DNA of 64,000 nucleotides from DATFVA01 sp963745945 (GTDB lineage Bacteria; Bacteroidota; Ignavibacteria; Ignavibacteriales; Ignavibacteriaceae): NCBI GenBank assembly GCA_963745945.1, contig CAVUZG010000004.1:186001-250000 (forward strand). The letters run 5' to 3'. The first letter of the stretch is position 1. Each line of letters starts with the position of its first letter. A model generated the notes under the pieces. The model had not been told where the DNA came from. It worked only from the letters and a program-made list of their open reading frames with translations, and did no database searches. Below, one piece after another: positions 50,334 to 60,249 of the stretch. The position numbers were made by a program, and so were the translations under genes.

Positions 50334-50820
50334 TATTTCTAAAGTGCTTGTCCCTATAGACTTTTCAGATTATTCAAAAAGCGCATTAAAATATGCAGTA
50401 AACTTTGTGGGACATTTCAAAGCCGAACTAACACTTATTTACGTTGTTGAACCGGTTATTTATCCACCTGATTTCAGTATGGGACAAATAGCAATTCCGT
50501 CTGTTGATCTTGAGATGGATAAAAGAGCAGTTGAGGAATTAAATAAACTTGCCCAACAGGAAATTCCATCTGAAATTAAAGTTAAATCAGTGGTTAAAAC
50601 CGGAAAGCCGTTTCTTGAAATAATTGAAACGGCACAGGAAGAAGATGTTGATTTAATAATAATAGCGACACATGGACATACAGGAGTTGAGCATATATTA
50701 TTCGGAAGTACAGCAGAAAAAGTTGTACGAAAAGCTCTCTGTCCTGTTTTGACATTGAGAGAACCGATTAAAGGATTTTTATTTAAAGATGAGATGAAAA
50801 AAGAAAATAAAAAAAGTTAG
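50323..50820 (+). CDS. Universal stress protein (UspA family)
   Basis: A 165-residue UspA-fold protein. KVLVPIDFSDYSKSALKYA begins the nucleotide-binding strand; the ATP-binding loop is seen as ATHGHTGVEHILFGSTAEKVV (GxxG-9x-GS-type), so it probably binds ATP. ATG after GGAGACAACCT. Its start overlaps the cyclic-nucleotide-binding gene and its stop abuts the convergent prenyl synthase. Confidence 0.9.
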   Translation: MEPNISKVLVPIDFSDYSKSALKYAVNFVGHFKAELTLIYVVEPVIYPPDFSMGQIAIPSVDLEMDKRAVEELNKLAQQEIPSEIKVKSVVKTGKPFLEIIETAQEEDVDLIIIATHGHTGVEHILFGSTAEKVVRKALCPVLTLREPIKGFLFKDEMKKENKKS

Positions 50821-50821
50821 T

Positions 50822-51802
50822 TCAGTTTTTTCTGTCTATCACAAAATCCACTAAACCTTCGAGTGCAAGTTTGGCTGGAGAATCAGGAAAGATTTTTAAG
50901 GATTCTTTAGCTTTTTCTGAATAATCGTGAGCAGTTTTTAAAGCGTAATCAATTCCGCCATTCCTTCTGACGAATTCTATAATTTGACTTGTGTTTTCTT
51001 TACCGTTATTATTTTTAATTAAACTCCTGATTTTATCCGCCTCGTTTTTTTTCACTTTCTTTAATGAATAAATAAGAGGTAGTGTAATTTTCTTTTCTTT
51101 TATATCTCCCCCAACCGGTTTTCCAATAACTTTCTGGCTTCCTTCATAATCAAGTATATCGTCCCTGATTTGAAAAGCCATACCGATTGATTCACCAAAA
51201 GATTTCATAGCCTGATGATAATCTGTATTTTCCGAGGCACTCATCGAACCTATCTGGCAGCATGTTTCAAGCAAAGAGGCAGTTTTGTCAGAAATGACTT
51301 TAAAGTAAGTTTCCTCATCAATATCCAGTTTGCGCGTTTTCTGAATCTGCAGAAGTTCTCCCTCAGACATTCTTTTTACTGCATTTGTAATTACCCCGAG
51401 GAAGTCATAATCTCCGCCATCAACGGCAATCATCAATCCCCTTGAAAGAAGGTAATCTCCCATAAGTACAGCAGCTTTATTTTTAAATATCGTATTGATT
51501 GACCAAAAACTTCTTCTTTTATCAGCATTATCTACAACATCATCGTGAATAAGAGTTGCTGTATGGAGTAGTTCTACCAGTACGGCACCACGATAACTTC
51601 TGCTTGTTACATTTCCAGAAACCTTTGCTGAAAGCAGTACAAGAAGAGGCCTTATCTTTTTTCCCTTCTGACGAATTATATATTTCGCAATCAGATCTAC
51701 AAGACCGACACTGCTTTTCATTGATTGTTTAAAAAGCTGTTCGAACTCTTCAAGTTCTGATTTAATCGGCCGGCTTATTTCGTTAAGCGGTTTTTTTATC
51801 AA
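50822..51802 (-). CDS. Polyprenyl diphosphate synthase (long-chain, IspB-like)
   Basis: A 326-residue trans-isoprenyl synthase that extends farnesyl diphosphate into a long chain for quinone side chains. First aspartate-rich motif LIHDDVVDNADKRR, second motif QIRDDILDYEG, and KIRPLLVLLSAK, GKPVGGDIKEKKITLPLIY. The residues before the first motif (ELLHTATL) lack bulky aromatics, which fits a long product. TTG start overlaps tatC's stop. Confidence 0.9.
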   Translation of the reverse strand: MIKKPLNEISRPIKSELEEFEQLFKQSMKSSVGLVDLIAKYIIRQKGKKIRPLLVLLSAKVSGNVTSRSYRGAVLVELLHTATLIHDDVVDNADKRRSFWSINTIFKNKAAVLMGDYLLSRGLMIAVDGGDYDFLGVITNAVKRMSEGELLQIQKTRKLDIDEETYFKVISDKTASLLETCCQIGSMSASENTDYHQAMKSFGESIGMAFQIRDDILDYEGSQKVIGKPVGGDIKEKKITLPLIYSLKKVKKNEADKIRSLIKNNNGKENTSQIIEFVRRNGGIDYALKTAHDYSEKAKESLKIFPDSPAKLALEGLVDFVIDRKN

Positions 51803-52563
51803 CGTTTCTTCGCTGCTAATTTTGAAATGAAGATACTTATTTCATATAACAGAACCAACGGAACTGCCAGAACAACCTGTGATACAGGATCTGTTCCGGG
51901 TGTTAGAAATGCTGCAAGCACCATAATAATAACAATTGAATGTTTTCTATATTTTTTCATGAAGGCAGGAGTGAGAATACCAATTTTTGTAAGAAAGAAT
52001 GAAATCATTGGCAGTTCAAATACAACACCCGCAGCAAGCATCACACTAATAATTATCGAAAAATATTCATCTATTGCAAACTCATTTTTTATTTGTGCAG
52101 ATCCAAATTGAGCAGCAAATTTCAGCGTCAATGGAAGCATACCATAATATGCGAACACTATTCCCACAAAAAAACAGAAACTTGAGTAAAACACAATTGC
52201 CAGAATATATTTTCTTTCCTTTTTTCGAAGCGCCGGTGAGATGAATCTCCAGAACTGGTAAAAAATATTTGGAATGCTAAGTATAATTCCACCGATCATT
52301 GCAACCTGGAAATAAAGAAACAACTGTCCGAATGGTTTAAGGTTTTGCAGTGTGGCTCCGGAATCGCGTGCTGGTTTTAACAGAATAATATCAATAAGAA
52401 AATCTACAAAAATCCAGCAGATAATTGTTCCTGCTACAACACCAATAATTGAATATATAAGTCTCCATCTTAATTCTTCAAGATGGTCCAGAAATGTCAT
52501 CTCAGTTTCGTGAGATTCCTCCTCTTCTAATATATCGGTAGTATTGAGTTCTTTGGTTGCCAC
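51799..52563 (-). CDS. tatC: Sec-independent protein translocase TatC
   Basis: A 254-residue six-helix inner-membrane protein, the receptor for twin-arginine signal peptides. Signatures: MTFLDHLEELRWRLIYSI, FWRFISPALRKKERKY, and FELPMISFFLTKIGIL with the conserved periplasmic and cytosolic loop residues. The end LTPGTDPVSQVVLAVPLVLLYE is typical. TatA/B are not in the window. It lies downstream of glyA by 12 bases on the same strand. Confidence 0.95.
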   Translation of the reverse strand: MATKELNTTDILEEEESHETEMTFLDHLEELRWRLIYSIIGVVAGTIICWIFVDFLIDIILLKPARDSGATLQNLKPFGQLFLYFQVAMIGGIILSIPNIFYQFWRFISPALRKKERKYILAIVFYSSFCFFVGIVFAYYGMLPLTLKFAAQFGSAQIKNEFAIDEYFSIIISVMLAAGVVFELPMISFFLTKIGILTPAFMKKYRKHSIVIIMVLAAFLTPGTDPVSQVVLAVPLVLLYEISIFISKLAAKKR

Positions 52564-52574
52564 AATATTTCAAA

Positions 52575-53873
52575 TCAAATTAAATCTGCGTAGAGCGGAA
52601 ATCCTGAACAAAGTTCTTTAACATTTTTTCTTATTTCTTCAAGCTTTGGTTCACTATCAAAATTTGTAACTGCTTCATTGATGAATCCTGCAATTTTTGC
52701 CATTTCATTTTCCTTCATTCCTCTTGTAGTAACAGCAGGGGTTCCTATTCTTATTCCACTTGTAACAAACGGACTTTTCTGATCAAACGGGATCATATTT
52801 TTGTTTACCGTTATACCGGCTTTTTCCATAGAATTTTCTGCCTGTTTCCCGGTAATGTTTTTGTTCGTTAAATCAATCAGCATCAGATGATTATCCGTCC
52901 CACCGGAGATAAGGTTAAAATCATATTTTGTTAAATTATCAGCGAGTGCTTTTGCATTCTTTATCACCTGCCCGATATAATCTTTAAATGAATCCTGTAA
53001 AGCTTCACCAAATGCAACAGCTTTTGCCATAATTATATGCATCAATGGTCCGCCCTGAATTCCGGGCATAACATTGCTATCCAGAATTTCAGACATCATT
53101 TTGGTGCGATCTCCTTTTGGAGTTTTTATGCCCAAAGTATTTTCATAATCTTTTCCCATTAGGATAATTCCACCGCGGGGTCCGCGCAAAGTTTTATGAG
53201 TTGTTGAAGTTACAACATCACAATATTTCAGGGGATTATTCAGAAAACCTTTTGCAATTAATCCAGCAGGATGAGCCATATCGCACATTAAAAATGCTCC
53301 AACTGAATCAGCAATCTCCCTGAACTTTTCATAATCCCACTCGCGTGGATAAGCACTTGCCCCAGCAACAATAATTTTCGGTTTTTCTTTTATTGCCAGA
53401 TCAGCAATGAGATCGTAATCAAGTGTTTTAGTTTCTTTATTTAAAGTATATCCAACTGCCTGGTACAGTTTACCTGAAAAATTCACCGGGGAACCATGAG
53501 TAAGATGGCCACCATGTGCAAGACTTAATCCTAATATTTTATCTCCCGGATTAAGAAGTGTCATATAAACAGCCATATTTGCCTGGGAACCACTGTGCGG
53601 CTGCACATTTACATATTCCGCATTGAATAATTGTTTTAGCCTGTCCCTGGCAATATCTTCTGCCATATCCACATATTCGCAACCACCATAATATCTTTTA
53701 CCGGGATAGCCTTCAGCATATTTATTTGTCAGCACTGATCCGGCCGCTTCCAGCACTGCTGTGCTGACAAAATTTTCTGATGCTATTAATTCGAGTTTTT
53801 CCCGTTGTCTTTGAGTTTCCAGCTCAAGGACATTATAAATTTCTTTATCTCTCTGAATATTTTTGTATATCAT
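52575..53873 (-). CDS. glyA: Serine hydroxymethyltransferase
   Basis: A 432-residue PLP enzyme that converts serine and tetrahydrofolate to glycine and methylene-THF. Signatures: RQREKLELIASENFVS, NKYAEGYPGKRYYGG, NVQPHSGSQANMAVY, SLAHGGHLTHGSPVN, and the PLP lysine in VTSTTHKTLRGPRGG. The ATG is at 53873. Confidence 0.97.
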   Translation of the reverse strand: MIYKNIQRDKEIYNVLELETQRQREKLELIASENFVSTAVLEAAGSVLTNKYAEGYPGKRYYGGCEYVDMAEDIARDRLKQLFNAEYVNVQPHSGSQANMAVYMTLLNPGDKILGLSLAHGGHLTHGSPVNFSGKLYQAVGYTLNKETKTLDYDLIADLAIKEKPKIIVAGASAYPREWDYEKFREIADSVGAFLMCDMAHPAGLIAKGFLNNPLKYCDVVTSTTHKTLRGPRGGIILMGKDYENTLGIKTPKGDRTKMMSEILDSNVMPGIQGGPLMHIIMAKAVAFGEALQDSFKDYIGQVIKNAKALADNLTKYDFNLISGGTDNHLMLIDLTNKNITGKQAENSMEKAGITVNKNMIPFDQKSPFVTSGIRIGTPAVTTRGMKENEMAKIAGFINEAVTNFDSEPKLEEIRKNVKELCSGFPLYADLI

Positions 53874-53935
53874 AATAGACTCAATTTTTTACATAACGAA
53901 TAAAATTAAGACTTAAAATATAAGGAATAAAAAGA

Positions 53936-53966
53936 AAAGGTTCCGAGGATAATCCAGGGAACCTTT
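53936..53966 (-). terminator. Terminator of the TPR/OMP/lipoprotein operon
   Basis: Nine-base arms AAAGGTTCC (53936-53944) and GGAACCTTT (53958-53966) with a 13-base loop, followed on the minus strand by TTCTTTTTATT. It lies 26 bases after the TPR gene's stop, before the glyA promoter region. Confidence 0.7.
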
Positions 53967-53991
53967 AGACTTCTATCAATTTTTATTAATA

Positions 53992-55287
53992 TTAGGGAAC
54001 AGTAACACTTTTCCCAATCCAGGAATAGCAATCACCTGAAGGTGATACTGTTTGACCTGATTTATACTTACGAAAGAAATAATCCTCCTGAGTAGGTAAT
54101 GAACTTGATAGTGCGTTAATTCTTTCACGTGCCTGTGAAAAATTCGGATCAATTGAAAGTGCTTTTTTATATGTATCTACTGCAATCTGGTAAGTCAGTT
54201 TAGCATCAAAATCAAATGTACAATTCCTTGCTGCCTGTTCGTATAACAATCCTTCATAATAAACTGCCTGTGCCCAGCCGTTTCCAGCTTCACTGGCTTT
54301 CTGAAATTGTGTCCTTGCGGCGGCAAGCTGTCCTTTATCTTTATAAATCAATCCAAGGTTTAAATAATGATTTTTATTCTGAGGCTCCATCTGGATTAAT
54401 TTCTTGTATGCATCTTCTGCTTTGGATAACTGATCCGTTTTTTGATAAGCCTGAGCAAGCTGAGTCAAATAGTTCACCGATTCAGGAGATTGTTGAACAA
54501 GAAATTCAAGCGGTACAATTGCATCCTGATACATATTTGCTTTCATTGCTGTTGAAGCATACTTCCACGCTTTTGCTGCATTCTGTTTATCGTTGTCCCA
54601 ATTCTTCTTAGTAAGTGCAACTAATTCATCAATATTTTCCACCAGACTTTCCAACTCCTGCGGCCACTGAGCATTATCGGGTTCCTTCTCACTTAACATA
54701 GTGTAAAGATCAATTGCTTTCGATTTATAATCATTTGAATCTGATGCATTATTCTTATAAAGCTGACCAAGCTGATTATAATAATAATCATCCTGAGCCG
54801 GATTATATTTAAAACCAAGCTCATAAGCAGCAATAACACTATCAGCAGGCATTTTCAACCAGGTTTCTTCTACAAAGGCTTTCCTTACCTGGAAATAACC
54901 TTTTGAATCAGGGTTATATTTTTCAGCAGTATCATACAAATATGAAATTGTATCAGCGATCGCCTGTTTTTGTTCCGGAGTTATATCAGTAGAATCATGA
55001 AGAAACCAGAGAGCATCCTCCATCTTAAAGTAAACATACTTGGCAAATTTCTTCGGATTGGTTTCGATAACCTGCCAGCCGTAAGGAACAGCACTCTGAA
55101 AATCTTTATTTTTATAATACTCGGAAAACAAGCTGTAAAGCTCAAGTATCTTTGTGGAATCGTCAGGAACAATAATTATATTATTGCTTTTGGGAAAGGC
55201 TGAGAAAACGCTCAGGGAAAGAAATAATATAGTAAAAATAGTTAGTTTAGAAAATTTACCTGATTTATTTTGTTCTGAAGCTTTCAT
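53992..55287 (-). CDS. TPR-repeat exported protein
   Basis: A 431-residue protein with an N-terminal signal or anchor (LTIFTILFLSLSVFSAF) and tetratricopeptide repeats. Clear TPRs: ALWFLHDSTD region, YQDAIVPLEFLVQQSPESVN, YLTQLAQAYQKTDQLSKAED with KLIQMEPQNKNHYLNLGL, and ALSIDPNFSQARERI. The ATG at 55287 follows AGAGGA and is chosen over an upstream TTG. It probably scaffolds proteins in the periplasm or outer membrane; the two genes before it encode an outer-membrane and a lipoprotein. Confidence 0.8.
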   Translation of the reverse strand: MKASEQNKSGKFSKLTIFTILFLSLSVFSAFPKSNNIIIVPDDSTKILELYSLFSEYYKNKDFQSAVPYGWQVIETNPKKFAKYVYFKMEDALWFLHDSTDITPEQKQAIADTISYLYDTAEKYNPDSKGYFQVRKAFVEETWLKMPADSVIAAYELGFKYNPAQDDYYYNQLGQLYKNNASDSNDYKSKAIDLYTMLSEKEPDNAQWPQELESLVENIDELVALTKKNWDNDKQNAAKAWKYASTAMKANMYQDAIVPLEFLVQQSPESVNYLTQLAQAYQKTDQLSKAEDAYKKLIQMEPQNKNHYLNLGLIYKDKGQLAAARTQFQKASEAGNGWAQAVYYEGLLYEQAARNCTFDFDAKLTYQIAVDTYKKALSIDPNFSQARERINALSSSLPTQEDYFFRKYKSGQTVSPSGDCYSWIGKSVTVP

Positions 55288-55289
55288 TT

Positions 55290-56531
55290 TTATTTTTCCT
55301 CTCGAATAAACCAAATGTCACCAAGACTGACGGTTAAATATGCTTTAATAATATTTTCTTTATAAAGCCCCGGATCAGAAGAACCTCGCATTGCGTACTG
55401 GAGACCCAGATCTAAAGTATTCGCTGTGCTGATTGGTAAAGAAAAACCTCCGGAAACTGAATATTGATTAATACCTTTATCATTTACTAAATACTGAGTC
55501 TGTTCTAAGCTTAAACCTGCCCGCCAGACTATTTGTTCCCAGAATGTTGTCCCTAAAGCTCTTTGAGGTGTATACTCAAAGCCAACGCTGAATTTAGAGG
55601 CATTTCTAAGATTCCCGAACGTATTATTATTAAATGAATAGTTTTTCCAAGCTTGAAAAGCATAATCTAAACTTAGTAAATATTTATTATTTAATACAAG
55701 AGCAAGTCCGGCAGTAAGTCTTCCGGGGACTTTCATATTAACTATTCCGGAACCGACTGTATCTACTCCGAGTGTTGTATAAGAAGTAAGAACAGTATCT
55801 GTACGTAATTTTGCTAAGTAATTATAAGATATCCCCAATCTTAAATTAGTTATATTTTCTGAATTGAAAGTTCCGGCAAAATCAGGCGAAATAATTCCAA
55901 CTGTAGTACCTATTCCTTTTGGACTGTATTGTTTATTGTATTCAGCATCCGCATTTGATCCATCGAAAAATTGGATGGAAGAGGAATAATCAATATTTCC
56001 AAAATAATAATCGAAGGTTGCACCAATACTTAAATCAAAAGGCAGTTTGTATGACGAACCAAAAAATAATTTAGATAAACCGCCTTTTCCCGAATAAGTT
56101 GTCTGGTACTCAGATTGAATCGGATTCTGAACATTATAACTGACATTTGAAAAAGGAACCAGACCTGTTACAGCCCCTATTCCATATTTATTGCTTATGG
56201 GAAATGCGATCATAAATCCTGCAAACTCAGCTTTAGCATAATATGCCGATAAACTATTATCAGACAGAAATGATCCGCGATAATTTAAATTAAATTCTAT
56301 TCTTGTTCTTTTCAAATTGTACAGTCCGGCCGGATTATAAAAACTGATGTAATTTTCCTGAGCATCTGCTACACCAATTTCACCCATTCCCAATTTTCTT
56401 GCTGAATAAGCGTAGTTCATATCTCCTATTCCCAAACGGGAATACGGAGAAGATGACTGCGCGTGATTTTCTGAAAAGAAAAAGATAAAGAGAATAAGAA
56501 TAGTAAAAATATATTTATTGTTTAATTTCAT
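55290..56531 (-). CDS. Outer-membrane beta-barrel protein (PorV/FadL-like)
   Basis: A 413-residue protein with a signal peptide (FTILILFIFFFSENHAQS) and alternating hydrophobic strands typical of an outer-membrane barrel. SPYSRLGIGDMNYAYSARKL and AQENYISFYNPAGLYNL resemble the Bacteroidota family of uncharacterised FadL/PorV-like barrels. It overlaps the lipoprotein gene by 4 bases and sits 2 bases upstream of the TPR gene, suggesting one envelope module. Confidence 0.75.
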   Translation of the reverse strand: MKLNNKYIFTILILFIFFFSENHAQSSSPYSRLGIGDMNYAYSARKLGMGEIGVADAQENYISFYNPAGLYNLKRTRIEFNLNYRGSFLSDNSLSAYYAKAEFAGFMIAFPISNKYGIGAVTGLVPFSNVSYNVQNPIQSEYQTTYSGKGGLSKLFFGSSYKLPFDLSIGATFDYYFGNIDYSSSIQFFDGSNADAEYNKQYSPKGIGTTVGIISPDFAGTFNSENITNLRLGISYNYLAKLRTDTVLTSYTTLGVDTVGSGIVNMKVPGRLTAGLALVLNNKYLLSLDYAFQAWKNYSFNNNTFGNLRNASKFSVGFEYTPQRALGTTFWEQIVWRAGLSLEQTQYLVNDKGINQYSVSGGFSLPISTANTLDLGLQYAMRGSSDPGLYKENIIKAYLTVSLGDIWFIREEK

Positions 56532-57709
56532 TTTCTGCCTGTATATGTAATTACCAAACGTGGTCTTAATGATCGATCAGTAGCTTCGCTCCCTTTAAAA
56601 GCAAAAATATCAATCCCGATATTCTGACCCCCGGCTGTTAATATTATTCCCTGATTTTCGTGATAACCACTTACCACGCTCTGAACAAAACGTGCAATGT
56701 TACCTGTGAAATAATTATTAACCCTGTTCAGTACTATTCCGGAAGTAGTATCATAAGCGTTTGAAGAGGAATCACTGACAAAATAGGCAACTAGGGAATT
56801 TGTATATGAATCAGCAGTTTTAGTTGCACTGCTATCTAGGTATATTGAAAACTGAGCATTATTGATAATTGTATTTTTAGGAATAGCAGAGAGATCAAAT
56901 TCAACTCTTGCATCAACCGCTAACCCTGCCTGGACTGCAATATCTTCCTGTGGAACAGAAGGCAGATCTCCTGCAATTGCACTCACATCCTCTATACTGT
57001 AATAACTCAATGTATCGGTAAAAGATCCGGGTTTTTCAACTATAACAGTTAACTTAGGAATTCCAATTAAATCAACATTGAAGGCATCAAATCCAATAAT
57101 TCTATCCGAGGCAGGATCGGGTTTTATATAAATCCCCTGATCATGTGGAATGGAAGTATCTGCTGCGGCTAAAAACCAGGATTGAACAGTTTGATTATCA
57201 ATGTTAAAAGAATAAAGCGAATCGGAGGTATTTCTATTAGAACTGACATCTGTATTATCATAAACAAGTGATGAGATACTGTCTGCAGTGAATCCTAATG
57301 AAGTCCATCCGCTGGTAACTGAATGAACAGTGTAGTTCAGGTTTGTACTGCTGTTTCCAATGCTATATTCTTTAATCAAATCAATTTTTGCTGAGATGAT
57401 ATTAAGATTTGAATTGAGCACTGCCTGTTTAACAGAATCAGGTAATGCAATTCCAAACCTCATTAAAGTAGAAGCCTCGATGTTTGCATACTTGCCCACA
57501 AACAATCTTGGAGAATCACTTATTTTTATGGCTGTTTTATAGTAAGTGGAACTTTGCGGTATTGAATCCTGGTAGGAATCCAGCTTATTGACAGTTATAA
57601 AATCGGGTGACAACAAATTATTACCAATTGAGGAAGGAGAATCACTGCAGGAATATAAAAGAACTGAAACAAGAAGTGCAGAGATTAAAATTAAAGTTTT
57701 ATTTATCAA
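56528..57709 (-). CDS. Envelope lipoprotein with DNRLRE-like domain
   Basis: A 393-residue lipoprotein: signal ILISALLVSVLLYSC with lipobox Cys21, followed by SDSPSSIGNNLL. The rest is beta-rich and ends KGSEATDRSLRPRLVITYTG, the signature end of DNRLRE-type and DUF4270-like surface proteins. TTG start at 57709, overlapping gmhB by 11 bases. It is likely anchored at the outer membrane and may work with the barrel encoded next. Confidence 0.72.
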   Translation of the reverse strand: MINKTLILISALLVSVLLYSCSDSPSSIGNNLLSPDFITVNKLDSYQDSIPQSSTYYKTAIKISDSPRLFVGKYANIEASTLMRFGIALPDSVKQAVLNSNLNIISAKIDLIKEYSIGNSSTNLNYTVHSVTSGWTSLGFTADSISSLVYDNTDVSSNRNTSDSLYSFNIDNQTVQSWFLAAADTSIPHDQGIYIKPDPASDRIIGFDAFNVDLIGIPKLTVIVEKPGSFTDTLSYYSIEDVSAIAGDLPSVPQEDIAVQAGLAVDARVEFDLSAIPKNTIINNAQFSIYLDSSATKTADSYTNSLVAYFVSDSSSNAYDTTSGIVLNRVNNYFTGNIARFVQSVVSGYHENQGIILTAGGQNIGIDIFAFKGSEATDRSLRPRLVITYTGRK

Positions 57710-58283
57710 TTATTTCACCTGTAAAATCTTCAAAAATTAAATTACACGCATCCGTTATATTTTCGGCAACAAAACTTGGAAATATATTCTGTTTTTGCAA
57801 CACAGAAATACTCTCCGTACCATATCCGGTTTTTACAAGCACAGTCTTCAAACCAGCATTTATACCGCATACTATATCTGCAGGAGAATCCCCCATAAAG
57901 TAAGAGCCGCTAAGTTCAATATTAAAATCTTCAGCCGCCTTATAAACAAGTGATGGAGAAGGTTTGCGGCATTCAATTTCTTCTTGGTTGCTGAAATCAG
58001 GGTGATGGGGACAAAAATAGAATGCTTCGATTTGTACATTATCAGGTTTTAAAAGTTCATTGATCTTCAAATTAACAGCTTCAACATCATCCTGAGAGAT
58101 TAATCCTCTCGCAATACCTGATTGATTAGAAATAACGATAAACTTAAATTTCAATCTATTTTTTAATAATGAAAGTGCTTTGCCCGTTCCGGGAAACAAT
58201 TTAACCTTAGAGGGATCTCCAAGATAACCAGGGTCCTCATTTAATGTACCGTCCCTGTCAAGAAAAACGGCGTATTGGGACAT
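57699..58283 (-). CDS. gmhB: D-glycero-D-manno-heptose 1,7-bisphosphate 7-phosphatase-like HAD hydrolase
   Basis: A 194-residue HAD-IIIA phosphatase. The nucleophile motif is AVFLDRDGTLNEDPGY; ISNQSGIARGLIS follows; a zinc site is formed by CPHHPDFS and ECRKPSP; and GDSPADIVCGINAGL is the Mg site. GmhB acts in LPS heptose synthesis. Histidinol phosphatase, another member of the same family, is possible. It overlaps the glgA stop/start by one base. Confidence 0.87.
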   Translation of the reverse strand: MSQYAVFLDRDGTLNEDPGYLGDPSKVKLFPGTGKALSLLKNRLKFKFIVISNQSGIARGLISQDDVEAVNLKINELLKPDNVQIEAFYFCPHHPDFSNQEEIECRKPSPSLVYKAAEDFNIELSGSYFMGDSPADIVCGINAGLKTVLVKTGYGTESISVLQKQNIFPSFVAENITDACNLIFEDFTGEIIDK

Positions 58284-59779
58284 TAGCTTTCGTTACTTAG
58301 AATTGTTTTATACAAATCGATATATTTTTTTGCAGATGAATTCCAGCTAAAGTCAGATTTCATTCCGTTCTTTATAATCTTAGTCCATACTTTCTTATCT
58401 TCAAATATTTTGAGCGCACGATTCAGTTCTTTAGTCATGGCTTTTGCATTATACTGCTTGAACATAAATCCGTTACCATCACCGGTTTTTTCATCATACT
58501 TAATCACAGTATCAGCAAGTCCGCCGGTTTCTCTTACAACCGGAACTGTACCATACATCAGGCTGTACATTTGATTTAGTCCGCACGGTTCATAACGTGA
58601 AGGCATCAGGAAAATATCCGATCCGGCTTCTATTAAATGCGCAAGATCATCGTTAAAACCGAGATAGGTAGCAAATTTGCCTGAGTGTTTTGAAGCCATA
58701 CTTTCAAAAAACTTGTGATATTTTTTATCGCCGGTACCAAGCAAAACCATCTGTATGTCTAATTTCATTATTTCGGGAAAAGCATCCTTAATAAGATCCA
58801 TTCCCTTGGAATCAAATAATCTTGAAATAACTCCTATGATTGGGATATCCTCTTTGTACTCAAACCGGAATTTTTCAGCAAGTTCTTTTTTATTTGCCTG
58901 TTTGCCTTCAATATTCTTTGAAGAATATTTTTTCGAAAGATGTTTATCTTTCTCAGGCGACCACACTTTTGCATCAATTCCGTTCACAATTCCATAAAGA
59001 TCATTTTTCCTTTTTGCAAGCACCTGCTTTAATCCCGCACCAAGTTCCTCGTCGGTTCGTATCTCATTGGCATAGGTTTCACTTACAGTGTTTATCGCAT
59101 CAGCAAAAAGCAATCCACTTTTCATAAAATTGAGTTTTTTATAAATCTCAATCCCCTTCTCAGAATTTAATTCTTCCGGTAAACCGGTTTTCTTAAATGA
59201 AGATTTCGGAAATATTCCCTGGTATGCAAGATTGTGAATCGTGAATAAAGTTTTGAAACTTTTAAACTGTTCTTCATCCTTATAAGTAGTTTTAAGATAT
59301 GCAGGAATAAGTCCGCACTGCCAGTCGTTACAATGGATAATATCAGGAATCCAACCCAGTTTGCATATCAGTTCAAAAACGGAACGGCTTAATAAAATAA
59401 ACCTTTCTTCATTATCAGGGTAATCTTCACCTGTAGAAGGATTAACATATAAACTGTTTCGGCTTCCGAAGTATTCCTGGTTATCCAGAAAATAAATCTG
59501 AACTCTAACCTTTTGTCCGGGAAGAAAACAGGATTTCAATGAGAAGACAACGTCTTTGTCGCCTATTTTTACTGACAGATCCTTTAATCTCACAACTTCG
59601 TGAATTTTAAATTTTCTGTCATCCACCGCACCATATTTTGGTACGACTATGCGGACCTCGTGTCCCAACTCAGAAAGCATCTGTGGCAAAGCCGCAGAAA
59701 CATCTGCCAAACCACCGGTTTTTACAAATGGAACTACTTCTGATGTAACGAAAAGAATTTTTAATTTTTTTGGGGGCAT
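58283..59779 (-). CDS. glgA: Glycogen synthase (ADP-glucose type)
   Basis: A 498-residue GT5 glycosyltransferase that extends alpha-1,4-glucan from ADP-glucose. Signatures: EVVPFVKTGGLADVSAALP, HCNDWQCGLIPAYL, FTIHNLAYQG, NTVSETYANEI, GIVNGID, VISRLFDSKGMDLI, and FLMPSRYEPCGLNQM with the GGLADTV end. No glgB/C in the window. Confidence 0.95.
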   Translation of the reverse strand: MPPKKLKILFVTSEVVPFVKTGGLADVSAALPQMLSELGHEVRIVVPKYGAVDDRKFKIHEVVRLKDLSVKIGDKDVVFSLKSCFLPGQKVRVQIYFLDNQEYFGSRNSLYVNPSTGEDYPDNEERFILLSRSVFELICKLGWIPDIIHCNDWQCGLIPAYLKTTYKDEEQFKSFKTLFTIHNLAYQGIFPKSSFKKTGLPEELNSEKGIEIYKKLNFMKSGLLFADAINTVSETYANEIRTDEELGAGLKQVLAKRKNDLYGIVNGIDAKVWSPEKDKHLSKKYSSKNIEGKQANKKELAEKFRFEYKEDIPIIGVISRLFDSKGMDLIKDAFPEIMKLDIQMVLLGTGDKKYHKFFESMASKHSGKFATYLGFNDDLAHLIEAGSDIFLMPSRYEPCGLNQMYSLMYGTVPVVRETGGLADTVIKYDEKTGDGNGFMFKQYNAKAMTKELNRALKIFEDKKVWTKIIKNGMKSDFSWNSSAKKYIDLYKTILSNES

Positions 59780-60027
59780 TTTGTAAGTGCTTTTTTATTG
59801 AATACCGTAATTTACGAAAATTCAATATGTTTCTCAAAATAAAAGTTTATAGGATGTTTTTGATTATTCATTATGAATAATCCGATATAATTTAGCCTTA
59901 AATTTGAATTTGGATGTTTGAATAATTAATCCTTCAAAAGAGCAGGAAAAACGATTAAATTCAAATTGTAGTAAAAAGATGTTAAATTTAAGTGCTCAAA
60001 ATTCAATCAAATCAGATTTATTATGTT

Positions 60028-60249
60028 ATGCAAAAAGTATTAAAATCTATACTCCTGTTAATTATGGTATTAGTACCGGTTCTCTTTTATTCTTGCGGCG
60101 CTTCAAGTACCGTAAGATATGATCGCGGTGAAGAAAAAAATGAAAAGGGAAAAACCGGTAAAGAAAATGAGGTGAAGACTTACAAAGAAGATTTCGATAT
60201 TTCTAAATTCCGTACCAAAATTGATATTAAAGAAAAACCAGCTAGATGA
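60028..60249 (+). CDS. SPOR-domain lipoprotein, N-terminal part (frameshifted gene)
   Basis: Signal peptide and lipobox (SILLLIMVLVPVLFYSC, Cys acylated) then a charged linker ending FRTKIDIKEKP. The frame is lost in a GAAAAACC run near 60232-60238; one base less or more continues as QLDEENTSELNPWYEYKDSD. I start at the ATG at 60028 rather than the earlier TTG at 59992. Most likely one gene, 60028-60580, of about 183 residues. Confidence 0.78.
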   Translation: MQKVLKSILLLIMVLVPVLFYSCGASSTVRYDRGEEKNEKGKTGKENEVKTYKEDFDISKFRTKIDIKEKPAR